Shown: positions 33,660 through 43,514, counted from the first letter of the stretch. The stretch is 64,000 nucleotides of DNA from Sporosarcina psychrophila (GCF_001590685.1 NZ_CP014616.1:991001-1055000); one strand, 5' to 3'. The notes: generated from the letters alone by a model not told the origin. Numbers and translations: made by a program.

Positions 33660-33980
33660 TTACGCTTTTACGCCTTCAAGGAAATCCGTCACTTGTGATG
33701 GCGATTTTGCATTAGCACTATGCAGATGCGCTTGCTTTTCACCGTTTTGGAAAATCAGTAAACTAGGAATTCCCATGACGTCATACTTATCAGCGATTTC
33801 CGGCAGTACGTCACGGTCGACATCATACCATGTGTATTCATCATATTTCTCGACGATTGGATCAATAAACATATCCATACGTCTGCAGTCAGGGCACCAT
33901 CCTGCCTGGAATTTTACAAGTGCTTTAGAATCGCCGGCAATAATTTCATTAAATTGTTCAACTGTTGTAATTGGTTTCAT
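33660..33980 (-). CDS. Thioredoxin-family protein
   Basis: 106 aa, one thioredoxin fold. The active site is W28-C29-P30-D31-C32, a variant of WCGPC, and the cis-proline is in 'VMGIPSLLIFQNGE'. There is no signal peptide, so it is cytoplasmic. It probably reduces protein disulfides or acts in redox signalling. AAAGGAGGTC lies 12 bases before ATG 33980. It is divergent from the fad operon, and the two share the 34.0-34.15 kb promoter region. Confidence 0.87.
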   Translation of the reverse strand: MKPITTVEQFNEIIAGDSKALVKFQAGWCPDCRRMDMFIDPIVEKYDEYTWYDVDRDVLPEIADKYDVMGIPSLLIFQNGEKQAHLHSANAKSPSQVTDFLEGVKA

Positions 33981-34153
33981 AATATATATTGACCTCCTTT
34001 ATATGGACAGTGTACAACGTAATCACTTTAGTCGGGTAATGATATGTTTCAGATAGAAAGTTGAAAAATTTTAGATTTAAATATTGCGAAAACTAGCAAT
34101 ATGTTCTACACTGAGAGATATAGAAACGGTTTCTATTTTTTTTGCCCATTAAA

Positions 34154-34171
34154 TGAATGAGTGTTCATTCA
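34154..34171 (+). promoter_or_regulatory. FadR operator
   Basis: TGAATGAGTGTTCATTCA: two perfect 7-bp arms around GTGT. It matches the binding site of the TetR-type FadR repressor of Bacilli, which is released by long-chain acyl-CoA. It ends 24 bases before the fadN start, in the right place to block transcription. Confidence 0.85.
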
Positions 34172-34195
34172 AACGAAAAAAGGGAGGCTTCGCAA

Positions 34196-36580
34196 GTGAC
34201 TTATCAAATTAAAAAAGCGGCAGTTTTAGGTTCAGGCGTTATGGGTTCGGGTATTGCAGCTCATCTCGCTAATATAGGAATTCCAGTTTTACTTTTGGAT
34301 ATCGTTCCTGGAAAGTTAACTGAAGAGGAAGCTACAAAAGGGCTTACGCTTGAAGATGACATCGTACGAAATAAAATTGCGGCAGGTGCTTTGCAGAAAT
34401 TAGTGAAACAAAAACCTGCACCCCTAACGAAGAAAAGTAATCTGTCCCTTATTGAAGCAGGGAATTTCGAAGATGATCTGGATAAATTAAAAGATGTTGA
34501 CTGGATTATTGAAGTGATTGTTGAAAATCTTGATGTTAAAAAAGGTTTGTATGAAAAAATAGATGCAGTTCGTAAACCAGGTACAATTATCACTTCAAAT
34601 ACATCGGGTATTAGTATTGAAGCGATGGCGGCAGGACGTTCGGAAGATTTCCAAAAACATTTCATGGGCACACATTTTTTCAATCCACCGCGTTACTTGA
34701 AATTACTTGAGATTATTCCAGCGAGCACAACGGCTCCGGAAGTTATAGAGTTTATGACCCGTTTTGGTGAAGATACGCTTGGTAAGGGAGTTGTCATTGC
34801 AAAAGATACGCCGAACTTCATCGCGAACCGAATCGGTACATATGGCCTTCTTATCACATTACGCGAGATGGAGAAACGCGGCTATTCGATTGGAGAAGTT
34901 GACTCGGTGACGGGTACCTTGATTGGCCGTCCGACATCGGCAACATTCCGTACGCTTGACGTTGTTGGACTAGATACGTTCATGCATGTGGCGAAAAACG
35001 TTTACGACAAGACGGAAGGCGAAGAGCAAAAAGTGTTTGAATTGCCGCCATTCATGAAGAAAATGATTGATAATGGCTGGATTGGTGCCAAGGCAAAACA
35101 AGGATTTTATCTGAAAAAAGGTAAAGAGATTCTTGAACTAGATACAGAGACATTTGAATACAGTCCAGCTAAAAAGTTGAAAACACCTTCTATTGAAATG
35201 GCTAAACAACAAAAAGGACTTGCTAATAGAGTGAAAACGCTCGTCTATGCGGATGATCGCACTGGTGAAATCTTGTGGAGTATCCTATCACCAACATTGC
35301 TTTATTCTGCAGAACTAAACGGTGAAATTGCAGATGATATCGTTGCAATCGACAATGCCATGAAATGGGGATTTGGATGGCAGCAAGGACCATTTGAAAT
35401 CTGGGATGCAATCGGCGTAGCAAAATCTGTTGAGAAGATGAAAGATGAAGGCGGGAAAGTTCCAGCATTCGTTCAAAGTTTGCTCGACAAAGGCTATGAA
35501 ACTTTCTATAAAGAAGAAGACAGTGAACTTTACTTCTTCGATGGAGAAGATTACAAGCTTGTTCCTGTTAATGAAAAAGTAATCGACTTGAAGCGCTATA
35601 AGCAAAAACATGGTGTTATCAAAAAGAATTCAGGCGCTAGTTTAATCGACCTTGGCGATGGTGTGGCACTTCTTGAATTCCATTCACAATCGAATTCAAT
35701 TGGTCCTGACATCATTCAAATGATCAACTTCGCCGTTGATGAAGTTGAGAAAAACTTCAAAGGGCTTGTCATTGGAAATCAAGGCAAAAACTTCTGTGTG
35801 GGTGCAAACCTAGGAATGATTCTTATGGAAGCGCAGGATGACAATATCTTTGAACTTGATTTCACTGTTCGCTCATTCCAAAACGCCATGATGAAAATCA
35901 AGTATTCCTCAAAACCTGTTGTTGCAGCGCCATTTGCAATGACGCTTGGGGGAGGGACTGAGGTTTGTCTACCGGCAGCTCATATTCAAGCTTCAATGGA
36001 AACGTATATGGGACTTGTTGAAGTCGGCGTTGGTTTGATACCGGGTGGTGGCGGAAACGTAGGACTTTATACGAAACATTTAAAAGGATTGCCAAAGGGC
36101 GTTCACATTGACTATCAATTTGTTGCCAATAAAGTTTTCGAATCAATCGCGACTGCAAAAGTGTCTACTTCAGGAGACGAAGCACGTGAAAATAACTTCC
36201 TCGATTTCGCAGATGGTATTAGTGTCAATGCAGATCACTTAATCTATGATGCGAAACAGGCAGCTATTGCATTGTTTGACATGGGTTATAAAGCACCTAA
36301 ACGTGAGAAATTCCCTGTTACAGGTGATTCGGGTTATGCAACGATGCTTCTCGGGGCAGAGGGCATGTTCCTATCTGGCTTTATCAGCGAGCATGATCTG
36401 AAAATCGCGAAGAAGCTGGCGTTTGTTTTATCCGGCGGAAAAGTACCATACGGAACACTTGTTGACGAACAATATATGTTGGACCTTGAACGTGAAGCGT
36501 TCCTTAGCCTTGTGGCGGAACCAAAATCACAACAGCGTATGCAACACATGCTCGTAAAAGGTAAACCGTTACGTAACTGA
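34196..36580 (+). CDS. fadN: 3-hydroxyacyl-CoA dehydrogenase / enoyl-CoA hydratase
   Basis: 794 aa, close to B. subtilis FadN. The N-terminal half is the NAD-dependent hydroxyacyl-CoA dehydrogenase, with 'KKAAVLGSGVMGSGIAAHLA' and 'NTSGISIEAMA...HFMGTHFFNPPR'. The C-terminal half (about 500-690) is a crotonase-fold hydratase, with 'NFCVGANLGMI' as oxyanion-hole segment and 'PFAMTLGGGTEVCLPAAHIQ'. It carries out the two middle steps of beta-oxidation. GTG 34196 is chosen for its GGGAGG site; the in-frame ATG 34157 lies inside the FadR box. It is first in the fadN-fadA-fadE operon. Confidence 0.96.
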   Translation: MTYQIKKAAVLGSGVMGSGIAAHLANIGIPVLLLDIVPGKLTEEEATKGLTLEDDIVRNKIAAGALQKLVKQKPAPLTKKSNLSLIEAGNFEDDLDKLKDVDWIIEVIVENLDVKKGLYEKIDAVRKPGTIITSNTSGISIEAMAAGRSEDFQKHFMGTHFFNPPRYLKLLEIIPASTTAPEVIEFMTRFGEDTLGKGVVIAKDTPNFIANRIGTYGLLITLREMEKRGYSIGEVDSVTGTLIGRPTSATFRTLDVVGLDTFMHVAKNVYDKTEGEEQKVFELPPFMKKMIDNGWIGAKAKQGFYLKKGKEILELDTETFEYSPAKKLKTPSIEMAKQQKGLANRVKTLVYADDRTGEILWSILSPTLLYSAELNGEIADDIVAIDNAMKWGFGWQQGPFEIWDAIGVAKSVEKMKDEGGKVPAFVQSLLDKGYETFYKEEDSELYFFDGEDYKLVPVNEKVIDLKRYKQKHGVIKKNSGASLIDLGDGVALLEFHSQSNSIGPDIIQMINFAVDEVEKNFKGLVIGNQGKNFCVGANLGMILMEAQDDNIFELDFTVRSFQNAMMKIKYSSKPVVAAPFAMTLGGGTEVCLPAAHIQASMETYMGLVEVGVGLIPGGGGNVGLYTKHLKGLPKGVHIDYQFVANKVFESIATAKVSTSGDEARENNFLDFADGISVNADHLIYDAKQAAIALFDMGYKAPKREKFPVTGDSGYATMLLGAEGMFLSGFISEHDLKIAKKLAFVLSGGKVPYGTLVDEQYMLDLEREAFLSLVAEPKSQQRMQHMLVKGKPLRN

Positions 36581-36612
36581 TTTAAAGTGCATAGCAAAGA
36601 GGAGGAAATTCA

Positions 36613-37788
36613 ATGCGTGAAGCAGTACTAGTAGCCGGTGCACGGACACCGGTGGGAAAAGCGGGTAGAGGTTCTCTTGTAACCGTACGCCCGGATGACT
36701 TAGGGGCACTTGTAATTAAAGAAACGTTGAAACGTGCTGGGGGCTATGATGGCCCAATTGATGACTTAATTATTGGTTGTGCGATGCCTGAAGCTGAACA
36801 AGGGATGAACGTTGCGCGAAATATTGGTGCACTTGCAGGTCTTCCTGATACGACGCCTGCAATTACGGTAAACCGATTCTGTTCATCAGGTCTTCAATCA
36901 ATTGCTTATGCAGCTGAACGCATCATGCTCGGTCACTCGCAAGCAATTATTGCAGGCGGCGTCGAGTCAATGAGTATGGTACCGATGATGGGGAATACAA
37001 TCCGACCGAATGCTCACTTAGCAGAAACGGCTCCACAATATTATATGGGAATGGGTCACACTGCTGAGCAAGTTGCAGTAAAATACGGTATCACGCGTGA
37101 AGAACAGGATGAATTTGCTGTGCTGTCTCACAAAAAAGCAGGTGCAGCGATTGCAGCTGGAAAATTCGATGATGAAATCGTGCCAGTCGAAGTCGTAAAG
37201 CGTTCTGTAGATGATAACGGAAAATATAGTGAGAAGAATTTCACATTTAAAATGGACGAAGGAGTCCGTCACGGAACAAGCGTAGAGGGATTAGCGAAAT
37301 TGCGTCCGGCATTCTCCGTAACAGGTACTGTTACGGCAGGTAACTCGTCACAAACATCAGACGGAGCAGGCGCAGTACTTGTGATGGACCGCGAAGTGGC
37401 AGAAGCGCAAGGCTTGAAGCCAATCGCGAAATTCCTGTCATTTGCTGTAGGCGGCGTGCCACCTGAAGTGATGGGAATCGGCCCAATTGTAGCCATTCCA
37501 AAAGCACTTAAAATTGCAGGGCTTTCTATTGAGGATATCGATGTATGGGAGTTAAACGAAGCGTTCGCGTCTCAGTCACTTCAAGTTATCCGTCATCTAG
37601 GCCTTGATATAGATAAGGTGAATTTCAACGGCGGAGCAATCTCCCTCGGGCATCCACTCGGAGCAACAGGATCTATCTTAACAATTCGTATGATGAGTGA
37701 ATTAAAACGTCAAGGTAAACAGTTCGGAGTCGTTACAATGTGTATCGGCGGCGGAATGGGCGCAGCCGGCGTGTTTGAGCTTTTGTAA
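36613..37788 (+). CDS. fadA: Acetyl-CoA C-acyltransferase (3-ketoacyl-CoA thiolase)
   Basis: 391 aa. It cleaves 3-ketoacyl-CoA with CoA to give acetyl-CoA, the last step of beta-oxidation. The nucleophilic Cys lies in '[18 protein letters not shown]', the His in '[16 protein letters not shown]' and the second Cys in '[18 protein letters not shown]'. AGAGGAGG lies before ATG 36613. It follows fadN by 32 bases. Confidence 0.96.
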   Translation: MREAVLVAGARTPVGKAGRGSLVTVRPDDLGALVIKETLKRAGGYDGPIDDLIIGCAMPEAEQGMNVARNIGALAGLPDTTPAITVNRFCSSGLQSIAYAAERIMLGHSQAIIAGGVESMSMVPMMGNTIRPNAHLAETAPQYYMGMGHTAEQVAVKYGITREEQDEFAVLSHKKAGAAIAAGKFDDEIVPVEVVKRSVDDNGKYSEKNFTFKMDEGVRHGTSVEGLAKLRPAFSVTGTVTAGNSSQTSDGAGAVLVMDREVAEAQGLKPIAKFLSFAVGGVPPEVMGIGPIVAIPKALKIAGLSIEDIDVWELNEAFASQSLQVIRHLGLDIDKVNFNGGAISLGHPLGATGSILTIRMMSELKRQGKQFGVVTMCIGGGMGAAGVFELL

Positions 37789-37793
37789 ACACT

Positions 37794-37990
37794 ATATATT
37801 CGGCACCACTTATTTAGAATTAACTAGGTGATATACCTCACCAGTATAACGAACAATTCTAGCGAAGGAGCGACAAGTGTGAGCCGAAGCAATCAGACCG
37901 ACAATGCTCTTCTGGCGGGCTTATTGCGTGAGGCCATCACCAAGCGACAAAGCGGTGTAGGAAGAACATTCTATTTATTAAGTGCTGACT
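37794..37990. repeat. Long multi-hairpin intergenic element, copy S (partial), inside the fad operon
   Basis: ATATTCGGCACCACTTATTT matches 53591 onward and 21676. GTGTAGGAAGAACATTCTAT matches 21745-21770. The middle part (GGCTTATTGCGTGAGGCC and AAGCGACAAAGCGGT) is the reverse-orientation relative of the module in 21170-21240 and 32500-32590. It sits between fadA and fadE. The 69-codon ORF over it is part of the repeat. Confidence 0.75.
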
Positions 37991-38066
37991 ATCTAGTAAA
38001 CAAACCAGTGAATTTTATATTAATAGTGGACATATAAACCCTTAAGATTAAAAGGAGGAAACAACA

Positions 38067-39854
38067 TTGACTGAATTAAAAACAAACGAACTGATTAAAG
38101 GTGGAGCTTTTCTAACGGAAGACATTGAAGCAAACCGTGTATTTACGCCTGAAGATTTTACTGATGAACAGAAAATGATTGCGAAAACAGCAGAAGACTA
38201 CGTGAGAAATGAAGTTCAACCTGTTGTCGAAAATCTTGAAAACCATGAATTCGAGCACTCTGTAAGACTACTGAAAACTGCGGGGGATCTTGGACTTCTA
38301 GGAGCGGATGTACCAGAAGAATATGGTGGTCTTGGACTCGACAAAATTGCGTCTGCACTTATCTCTGAAAAGATGTCCGTAGCAGGTGGCTTCTCGATTA
38401 CTCATGGCGCACACGTTGGTATCGGAACCCTACCAATCGTACTTTTCGGAAATGAAGAACAAAAGAAAAAGTACTTGCCAAACTCTGTATCAGGTGACAA
38501 AATCTCTGCATATGCACTAACTGAGCCAGGCTCTGGTTCTGATGCATTGGGTGCGAAAACAAATGCGAAATTGAATGCTGCTGGAACACACTACATCTTA
38601 AATGGTGAAAAACAGTGGATTACGAACGCAGGATTTGCAGATATTTTTGTTGTTTACGCGAAAATCGATGGCGATAAGTTCTCTGCTTTTATTGTTGAAA
38701 AAGAATTCCCAGGTGTATCTGTCGGAGCCGAAGAGAAAAAGATGGGTATCAAATCTTCATCTACTCGTACGCTAATCTTACAAGACGCAGTAGTACCAGT
38801 TGAAAATTTGCTAGGTGAAATCGGTCGCGGACATATTATTGCATTTAATATCTTGAATATCGGTCGCTACAAATTAGGAGTCGGCACAATGGGCGGATCT
38901 AAACGTGCGCTTGAGCTTGCAATTACTTATACAAATCAACGTCAACAGTTCAAAACACCAATTTCTTCATTCAACTTGACGAAACAAAAACTATCAACAA
39001 TGGCATCTAAACTGTATGCGGCTGAAAGCTTGATTTACCGTACAGTTGGTTACTTTGAAGAGCGTCAAAGCCAGTTGAGTCTTGAAGAGCAAAAAGATGG
39101 TAAAGCAATTGCGGCAGCAATCGCAGAATACGCAATCGAATGTTCTATCAATAAAGTCGTGGGATCTGAGGTATTGGATTACATCGTTGACGAAGCAGTT
39201 CAGCTTCACGGCGGATACGGCTTCATGCAAGAATATGAAGTAGAGCGCATTTATCGTGATTCACGCATCAATCGTATTTTTGAAGGGACGAATGAAATCA
39301 ACCGTCTGCTAGTACCAGGTACATTCCTGAAAAAAGCAATGAAGGGCGAATTGCCATTGCTTCAACAGGCGCAAGCACTTCAAGAAGAACTTCTTATGAT
39401 GATGCCTGAAGAAATCGGTGACGAAGCACTTGCACAAGAAAAAGCACTTGTGAAAAATGCTAAGAAAATCGGTTTGCTTGCTGCTGGTCTTGCTGCACAA
39501 CGTTTTGGCACGAAGCTTGAAGCAGAGCAAGAGGTACTTGTAAATATTGCAGATATCGCTAATAATGTTTTTGCGATGGAGTCTGCACTTCTACGTACAG
39601 AAAAAGCAATTGCACGCAGCGGAGAAGAAAAAGCGCAACAGAAAATCCTTTACACACAAATCTTCTGCCAAGAAGCATTTGAAGAGATTGAAAGAGATGC
39701 AAAAGAAACACTTCTTGCGGCTGTCGATGGTGATAATCAACGCATGATGATTTCAGCGCTGCGTAAATTGACTCGCTCGAATCCGTATAATATCATCGCT
39801 AAAAAACGCGAAGCTTCAGTTAAGCTAATCGAAGCGGAGAAGTATATCGTATAA
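38067..39854 (+). CDS. fadE: Acyl-CoA dehydrogenase
   Basis: 595 aa. It oxidises acyl-CoA to trans-2-enoyl-CoA, passing electrons to ETF via FAD. The N-terminal dehydrogenase region has 'YALTEPGSGSDALGAKT' and 'EKQWITNAGFADIFVVYAK'; the catalytic segment is 'VERIYRDSRINRIFEGTNEINR'. About 180 extra C-terminal residues distinguish this family from short-chain enzymes. TTG 38067 follows AAGGAGG. It is separated from fadA by 278 bases of repeat element without an obvious terminator, so it may still be co-transcribed. Confidence 0.95.
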   Translation: MTELKTNELIKGGAFLTEDIEANRVFTPEDFTDEQKMIAKTAEDYVRNEVQPVVENLENHEFEHSVRLLKTAGDLGLLGADVPEEYGGLGLDKIASALISEKMSVAGGFSITHGAHVGIGTLPIVLFGNEEQKKKYLPNSVSGDKISAYALTEPGSGSDALGAKTNAKLNAAGTHYILNGEKQWITNAGFADIFVVYAKIDGDKFSAFIVEKEFPGVSVGAEEKKMGIKSSSTRTLILQDAVVPVENLLGEIGRGHIIAFNILNIGRYKLGVGTMGGSKRALELAITYTNQRQQFKTPISSFNLTKQKLSTMASKLYAAESLIYRTVGYFEERQSQLSLEEQKDGKAIAAAIAEYAIECSINKVVGSEVLDYIVDEAVQLHGGYGFMQEYEVERIYRDSRINRIFEGTNEINRLLVPGTFLKKAMKGELPLLQQAQALQEELLMMMPEEIGDEALAQEKALVKNAKKIGLLAAGLAAQRFGTKLEAEQEVLVNIADIANNVFAMESALLRTEKAIARSGEEKAQQKILYTQIFCQEAFEEIERDAKETLLAAVDGDNQRMMISALRKLTRSNPYNIIAKKREASVKLIEAEKYIV

Positions 39855-39876
39855 CACGTATGTAGATTAAAATTAC

Positions 39877-40466
39877 CTTGATCACACACTGGGCGTTACG
39901 TGTATTGTTTTTTTTGTGTCGCTTTGAATTGAACAATTTCAATACCATTATCGAGATGTATTGATAAGTAGGGATGCGACTCTGTCGCATCCCTACTTAT
40001 TCTTTCGGTAATCGCATGGTTTTTGTTCATTTGCCGCTCTCCAAAGACATTGATACAAGAGGTGCCGAAGCTTTTTTGGACGAAAGAATGGCTAGCTTCT
40101 CACCTAGAGATAAGCGGTCAAAGATATAATTTTGACCGCTCAATCCTTCTCTATAGTATCTCCATATTTATTTTAAGGAAGTGTCAATTTCCTATAAGGC
40201 ATCACATAATCTTTGCAAAAGTAAGCAAAGAACGCAATGTACAACGTCCGAGAGTGCCCGAAATTGCATCTTCGGGCACTTACAATCTCTATAGAAAGTC
40301 ATCTTTTCTATTCTTTCAAAGCACCTGCCCCACGGTAATAATATCGTAATTAATTCGCCGAAAGCGGGCCGGAGATAGTAAAGGGTTATAGCGGTTTACA
40401 AGCCCTACTCGCTATCGTATTATGCAAGTCAATAATTAATCGACAGACGTGATTGTTTAATGAAGT
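39877..40466. repeat. Long multi-hairpin intergenic element, copy P
   Basis: About 590 bp homologous to 52922-53600. Three perfect hairpins: H1 at 39964-40000 (17-bp stem containing TAGGGATGCGAC), H2 at 40113-40140 (AGCGGTCAAA with TTTGACCGCT) and H3 at 40253-40280 (AGTGCCCGAA with TTCGGGCACT). Its end carries CCGAAAGCGGGCC and ATTAATCGACAGACGTGAT. It fills the fadE-yusI gap; no gene is seen there. Confidence 0.85.
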
Positions 40467-40555
40467 AAAATTGACGATCTCACTTTGACGTCCAGGTACC
40501 AATAGGCGCCCAGGTGTTTTTTCTGTTATAATGGCGAAAATGGAGGCGTTGCGGT

Positions 40556-40915
40556 ATGGGATTAGTTTATTACGGTTATCCAAAGTGCGGGACATGCAGG
40601 AAAGCAAAAAAATGGCTTGAGACGAACAACTTGGACTTTCAGGAAGTGAACATAGCGGAAGCTCCTCCTTCAGTAGAAGAACTTGGCAAAATGATTGCGG
40701 CATCGGATTTGGAGTTGAAAAAGTTTTTCAACGTTAGTGGGACGAAATATAGAGAGCTAAACTTGAAAGACAAATTGCTCACAATGACAGATGAAGAGAA
40801 AATTAGCTTGCTGTCATCTGACGGTATGTTGATTAAGAGACCAATTGTCTTCGGTGATGGTAAGGTGACTGTCGGATTCAAGGAAGAAGAGTTCGACAAA
40901 GTATGGACTAACTGA
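40556..40915 (+). CDS. ArsC/Spx-family protein (YusI-like)
   Basis: 119 aa with a thioredoxin-like ArsC fold. The redox motif C11-G-T-C14 opens the protein ('YYGYPKCGTCRKAKKWL'), as in Spx and MgsR. The late 'LIKRPIVFGDGKVTVGFKEEEF' is the family's C-terminal strand-helix. It corresponds by position and type to B. subtilis YusI, between fadE and gcvH. Its role (reductase or RNA polymerase-binding regulator) is not settled. GGAGG lies 10 bases before ATG 40556. Confidence 0.85.
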   Translation: MGLVYYGYPKCGTCRKAKKWLETNNLDFQEVNIAEAPPSVEELGKMIAASDLELKKFFNVSGTKYRELNLKDKLLTMTDEEKISLLSSDGMLIKRPIVFGDGKVTVGFKEEEFDKVWTN

Positions 40916-40990
40916 TTTCCTATCTTGTCTTTATTCGAGAAATATGACAGAATTGAAGAGAATGAAACTATTTATTTGGAGGGATACGGA

Positions 40991-41374
40991 ATGAGCACAC
41001 CAAAAGATCTGCGTTATTCTGAAGAGCATGAATGGGTAAAAGACGAAGGTGGTAACTACCGCATCGGTATTACTCACTTTGCACAATCTGAACTAGGCGA
41101 TATCGTATTCGTTGAACTTCCATCTGTCGGAGATGACATCAAAGCGGACGAGCCTTTCGGAAGCGTTGAATCTGTTAAGACAGTATCAGAACTTTATGCA
41201 CCAATCAGCGGAAAAGTAATTGAAGTGAATGAAGGACTTGAAGACAGCCCTGAATTTGTCAATGAATCACCGTATGAAAATGCATGGATGATCGTTGTTG
41301 AACCTTCAAATGTTTCTGAACTGGATGAACTTATGTCAGCTGAAGCGTATGAAAAAATGACTGTCGGAGAATAA
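40991..41374 (+). CDS. gcvH: Glycine cleavage system H protein
   Basis: 127 aa. The lipoyl carrier domain has the modified lysine K63 in '[18 protein letters not shown]'. It shuttles the aminomethyl group between the P and T proteins and in Bacilli also serves in lipoate transfer. ATG 40991 is chosen because GGAGGG lies 7 bases upstream; the in-frame start at 40925 is not supported. As in B. subtilis, it stands apart from the other gcv genes, and a terminator follows. Confidence 0.95.
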   Translation: MSTPKDLRYSEEHEWVKDEGGNYRIGITHFAQSELGDIVFVELPSVGDDIKADEPFGSVESVKTVSELYAPISGKVIEVNEGLEDSPEFVNESPYENAWMIVVEPSNVSELDELMSAEAYEKMTVGE

Positions 41375-41385
41375 CTAAGACAAGG

Positions 41386-41410
41386 CGCCGGTACTTTTTC
41401 GGCGTTTTTT
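41386..41410 (+). terminator. Terminator of gcvH
   Basis: CGCCG, nine-base loop, CGGCG, six Ts. Confidence 0.85.
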
Positions 41411-41448
41411 GCATCTTTATATAAAAAAGAGCGAAGGAGGGGCCTCTT

Positions 41449-41790
41449 GTGTCGGATGAAAGAGTAATTATCGTCGAGGGCGGTTCGGATAAGAAACGTT
41501 TGGCACGAATACTTGTTGAGCCTGTCGAAATTATTTGTACGAACGGCACAGTAAGTCCTTATCGGCTTGAAGAATTGCTTGCACCTTACGAAGAACATGA
41601 ACTATTTGTCTTCGTTGATGCGGATGAAGATGGAGAAAAGACCCGTGTTTTATTCAAAAGAGAGTTCCCGGCAGCAATCCATTTGTACACAGAAAAGGTT
41701 TATCGGGAAGTGGAGACGACCCCATACAAAGTGTTGGCTACAATACTACAAGGTGCGGATTTTAAAATCAGACCGGAATTTCTAATTTAA
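41449..41790 (+). CDS. Small Toprim-domain protein (YusF-like)
   Basis: 113 aa, essentially a single Toprim domain: 'RVIIVEGGSDKKRLARIL' supplies the conserved Glu, and 'ELFVFVDADEDGEKTRVLFK' the DxD. Toprim proteins act in DNA cleavage, RNA maturation or primer synthesis; this short form matches YusF of B. subtilis in size and position. GTG 41449 follows GGAGG. The thioredoxin gene begins 15 bases after its stop, so they form a two-gene unit. Confidence 0.85.
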   Translation: MSDERVIIVEGGSDKKRLARILVEPVEIICTNGTVSPYRLEELLAPYEEHELFVFVDADEDGEKTRVLFKREFPAAIHLYTEKVYREVETTPYKVLATILQGADFKIRPEFLI

Positions 41791-41804
41791 AGGATGTAGA
41801 ATTA

Positions 41805-42104
41805 ATGGAAACTTGGACACGCGAACAATGGGAGATGGCTTTGAAAGAGTCTTCAGTGGCAGCGTTTTATTTATATACACCAATGTGTGGAACTTGTGCA
41901 GTCGCATCTAAAATGATGGAAGTTATTACCGTCATGAGACCGGGAATACCAATCGGGAAAGCAGATTTGAATTACGTACAAAATATTGCAATTGACTATG
42001 AAATCGAAAGCGTTCCTTGCCTTCTTATACAAAAGGATGGCGTTTTAACCCATAAAATTTATGCATTTCAATCAGTACCGTATCTACTTGAAGAAATAGA
42101 TTGA
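41805..42104 (+). CDS. Thioredoxin-family protein (YusE-like)
   Basis: 99 aa, a short thioredoxin fold with C28-G-T-C31 in 'YLYTPMCGTCAVASKMM' and a cis-proline in 'IESVPCLLIQKDG'. There is no export signal. It follows the Toprim gene directly and matches yusE of the B. subtilis yusEF-gcvH-yusI cluster. Its last codons overlap the -35 box of the following SAM-riboswitch promoter. Confidence 0.85.
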   Translation: METWTREQWEMALKESSVAAFYLYTPMCGTCAVASKMMEVITVMRPGIPIGKADLNYVQNIAIDYEIESVPCLLIQKDGVLTHKIYAFQSVPYLLEEID

Positions 42105-42130
42105 CAATAGATATGGAACTTTGATATACT
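42101..42130 (+). promoter_or_regulatory. SigA promoter of the met operon
   Basis: TTGACA (42101-42106), 18-base spacer, TATACT (42125-42130). Its -35 overlaps the stop codon of the preceding thioredoxin gene. The transcript would start about 20 bases before the riboswitch. Confidence 0.8.
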
Positions 42131-42158
42131 TCGTCTTAACATTCAATTGAATAGGTCA

Positions 42159-42327
42159 CTCTTATTAAGAGAGGTGGAGGGATAGTGCCCTGCGAAGCCC
42201 GGCAACCGTCACGTAAGTGAAATGGTGCCAAGTCACACAAAGCATACGCTTTGAAAGATGAGAGATTGGACAACGTTTATTTTCGATAACGTCAAGCCTT
42301 TCTGCCCGTCTGCAGGAAGGCTTTTTT
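42159..42327 (+). ncRNA. SAM-I riboswitch (S-box) with terminator
   Basis: The aptamer shows the conserved S-box blocks: CTCTTATTAAGAG for P1, AGGTGGAGGGATAGTGCCCTG, GAAGCCCGGCAACC, GGTGCCAA and GATGAGAGA. The expression platform ends with a terminator (AAGCCTT..AAGGCTT and Ts, 42294-42327). When SAM is abundant, transcription of metNIQ should stop here. Confidence 0.95.
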
Positions 42328-42334
42328 GTATTGA

Positions 42335-42452
42335 AAAGCGGAAGGCGCCGCTCAGCCCCGACAGGCACAAGTCAGATTGCGAAGGGGGCGTACCTAAGCC
42401 ACCACAGCGAACTGCCTTGTGACCCGAGGGGGTGGCGCCTGAAGCTAGACAA
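42335..42452. repeat. GC-rich structured intergenic repeat
   Basis: A GC-rich block bounded by AGGCGCC (42343-42349) and GGCGCCT (42434-42440), containing CTCAGCCCCGACAGG and CCGAGGGGGTGGCGCC. It lies between the riboswitch terminator and metN, so it is part of the met mRNA leader. Confidence 0.5.
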
Positions 42453-42488
42453 AATTAGTAACAAAACAATTTTTCTGAGGTGAAAAAA

Positions 42489-43514
42489 ATGATTTATTTA
42501 ACGGATATAAATAAACGATACGGTGAAGGGCCAGGCAGTATTTCAGCAGTCGAAAATGTATCGCTTGAAATTACTGACGGTGAGATTTTTGGAGTCATCG
42601 GCTATAGTGGGGCAGGAAAAAGTACGTTGATTCGACTACTGAACGGTCTTGAAATGCCAACGTCAGGTAGCGTTAAAATAGGAAGTCTAGAAATATCAGC
42701 AATTAAAGGGAAAGAGCTAAGGGAAGCACGACAAAAAGTGAGTATGATTTTCCAACACTTTAACTTACTGTGGTCTAGAACAGTGAAGGAGAATATCGCT
42801 TTCCCTCTTGAAATCGCGGGTGTACGAAAAGCCGAGCGTGATAAGAAAGTGGCGGAACTGATTGAATTAGTTGGTTTGGCTGGTCGTGAAAATGCATATC
42901 CATCCGAATTGTCTGGAGGTCAGAAACAGCGCGTAGGGATTGCTCGTGCGCTTGCAAACGACCCTGAAGTCCTTCTTTGTGACGAAGCGACTTCAGCCCT
43001 TGATCCAGAAACAACGGATTCAATACTAGACCTTCTAACAGGAATTAATGAACGACTTGGACTGACAATTGTGCTTATCACACATGAAATGCACGTTATC
43101 CGGAAAATTTGCCACAGAGTTGCAGTTATGGAGGCAGGGAAAGTTGTTGAGTTGGGAGATGTCCTGGATGTGTTCCAATCACCGAAGGAACCGATCACAA
43201 AGCGGTTTGTCTCTCAAGTGACGGAACCCGTGGAGGCGAAGCAGGCAATGGCGCATATTAAGGAAGAATTTCCTGCCGGCACGCTTATCAAGCTTGTATT
43301 TGTAGGGGAGCGGACAGAACAACCTGTGCTCGCAAGTCTTATTCGGAAATTCACTGTCGATGTGAATATCGTGCAGGGAAACATATCCCATACACATGGC
43401 GGGGCATACGGCACACTGATACTTCAGTTGCTTGGAGATTCCTCAATCATTGAGGAAGCAATTCAATACCTCAATGAAAATGATGTTCAGACGGAGGTGA
43501 TCGGTAATGATTGA
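42489..43514 (+). CDS. metN: Methionine ABC transporter, ATP-binding protein
   Basis: 341 aa. Walker A is GYSGAGKST (38-46), the signature is 'LSGGQKQR' and Walker B is '[14 protein letters not shown]'. The C-terminal ~75 residues are the NIL domain that senses methionine and inhibits the ATPase. ATG 42489 follows GAGGTGA by 6 bases; GTG 42480 overlaps that site. It overlaps metI by 8 bases. Expression should be under SAM-riboswitch control. Confidence 0.96.
   Translation: MIYLTDINKRYGEGPGSISAVENVSLEITDGEIFGVIGYSGAGKSTLIRLLNGLEMPTSGSVKIGSLEISAIKGKELREARQKVSMIFQHFNLLWSRTVKENIAFPLEIAGVRKAERDKKVAELIELVGLAGRENAYPSELSGGQKQRVGIARALANDPEVLLCDEATSALDPETTDSILDLLTGINERLGLTIVLITHEMHVIRKICHRVAVMEAGKVVELGDVLDVFQSPKEPITKRFVSQVTEPVEAKQAMAHIKEEFPAGTLIKLVFVGERTEQPVLASLIRKFTVDVNIVQGNISHTHGGAYGTLILQLLGDSSIIEEAIQYLNENDVQTEVIGND

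Noticed and set aside
34127-34141. cre site TAGAAACGGTTTCTA upstream of fadN
   Set aside because: It is a clean palindrome, but its centre is a single G, so it fits the 14-base cre consensus poorly (three mismatches). It may still be a binding site, but I cannot name the regulator.
37828-38037. 69-codon ORF between fadA and fadE
   Set aside because: It is made of repeat modules that occur elsewhere in either orientation and has no ribosome site.
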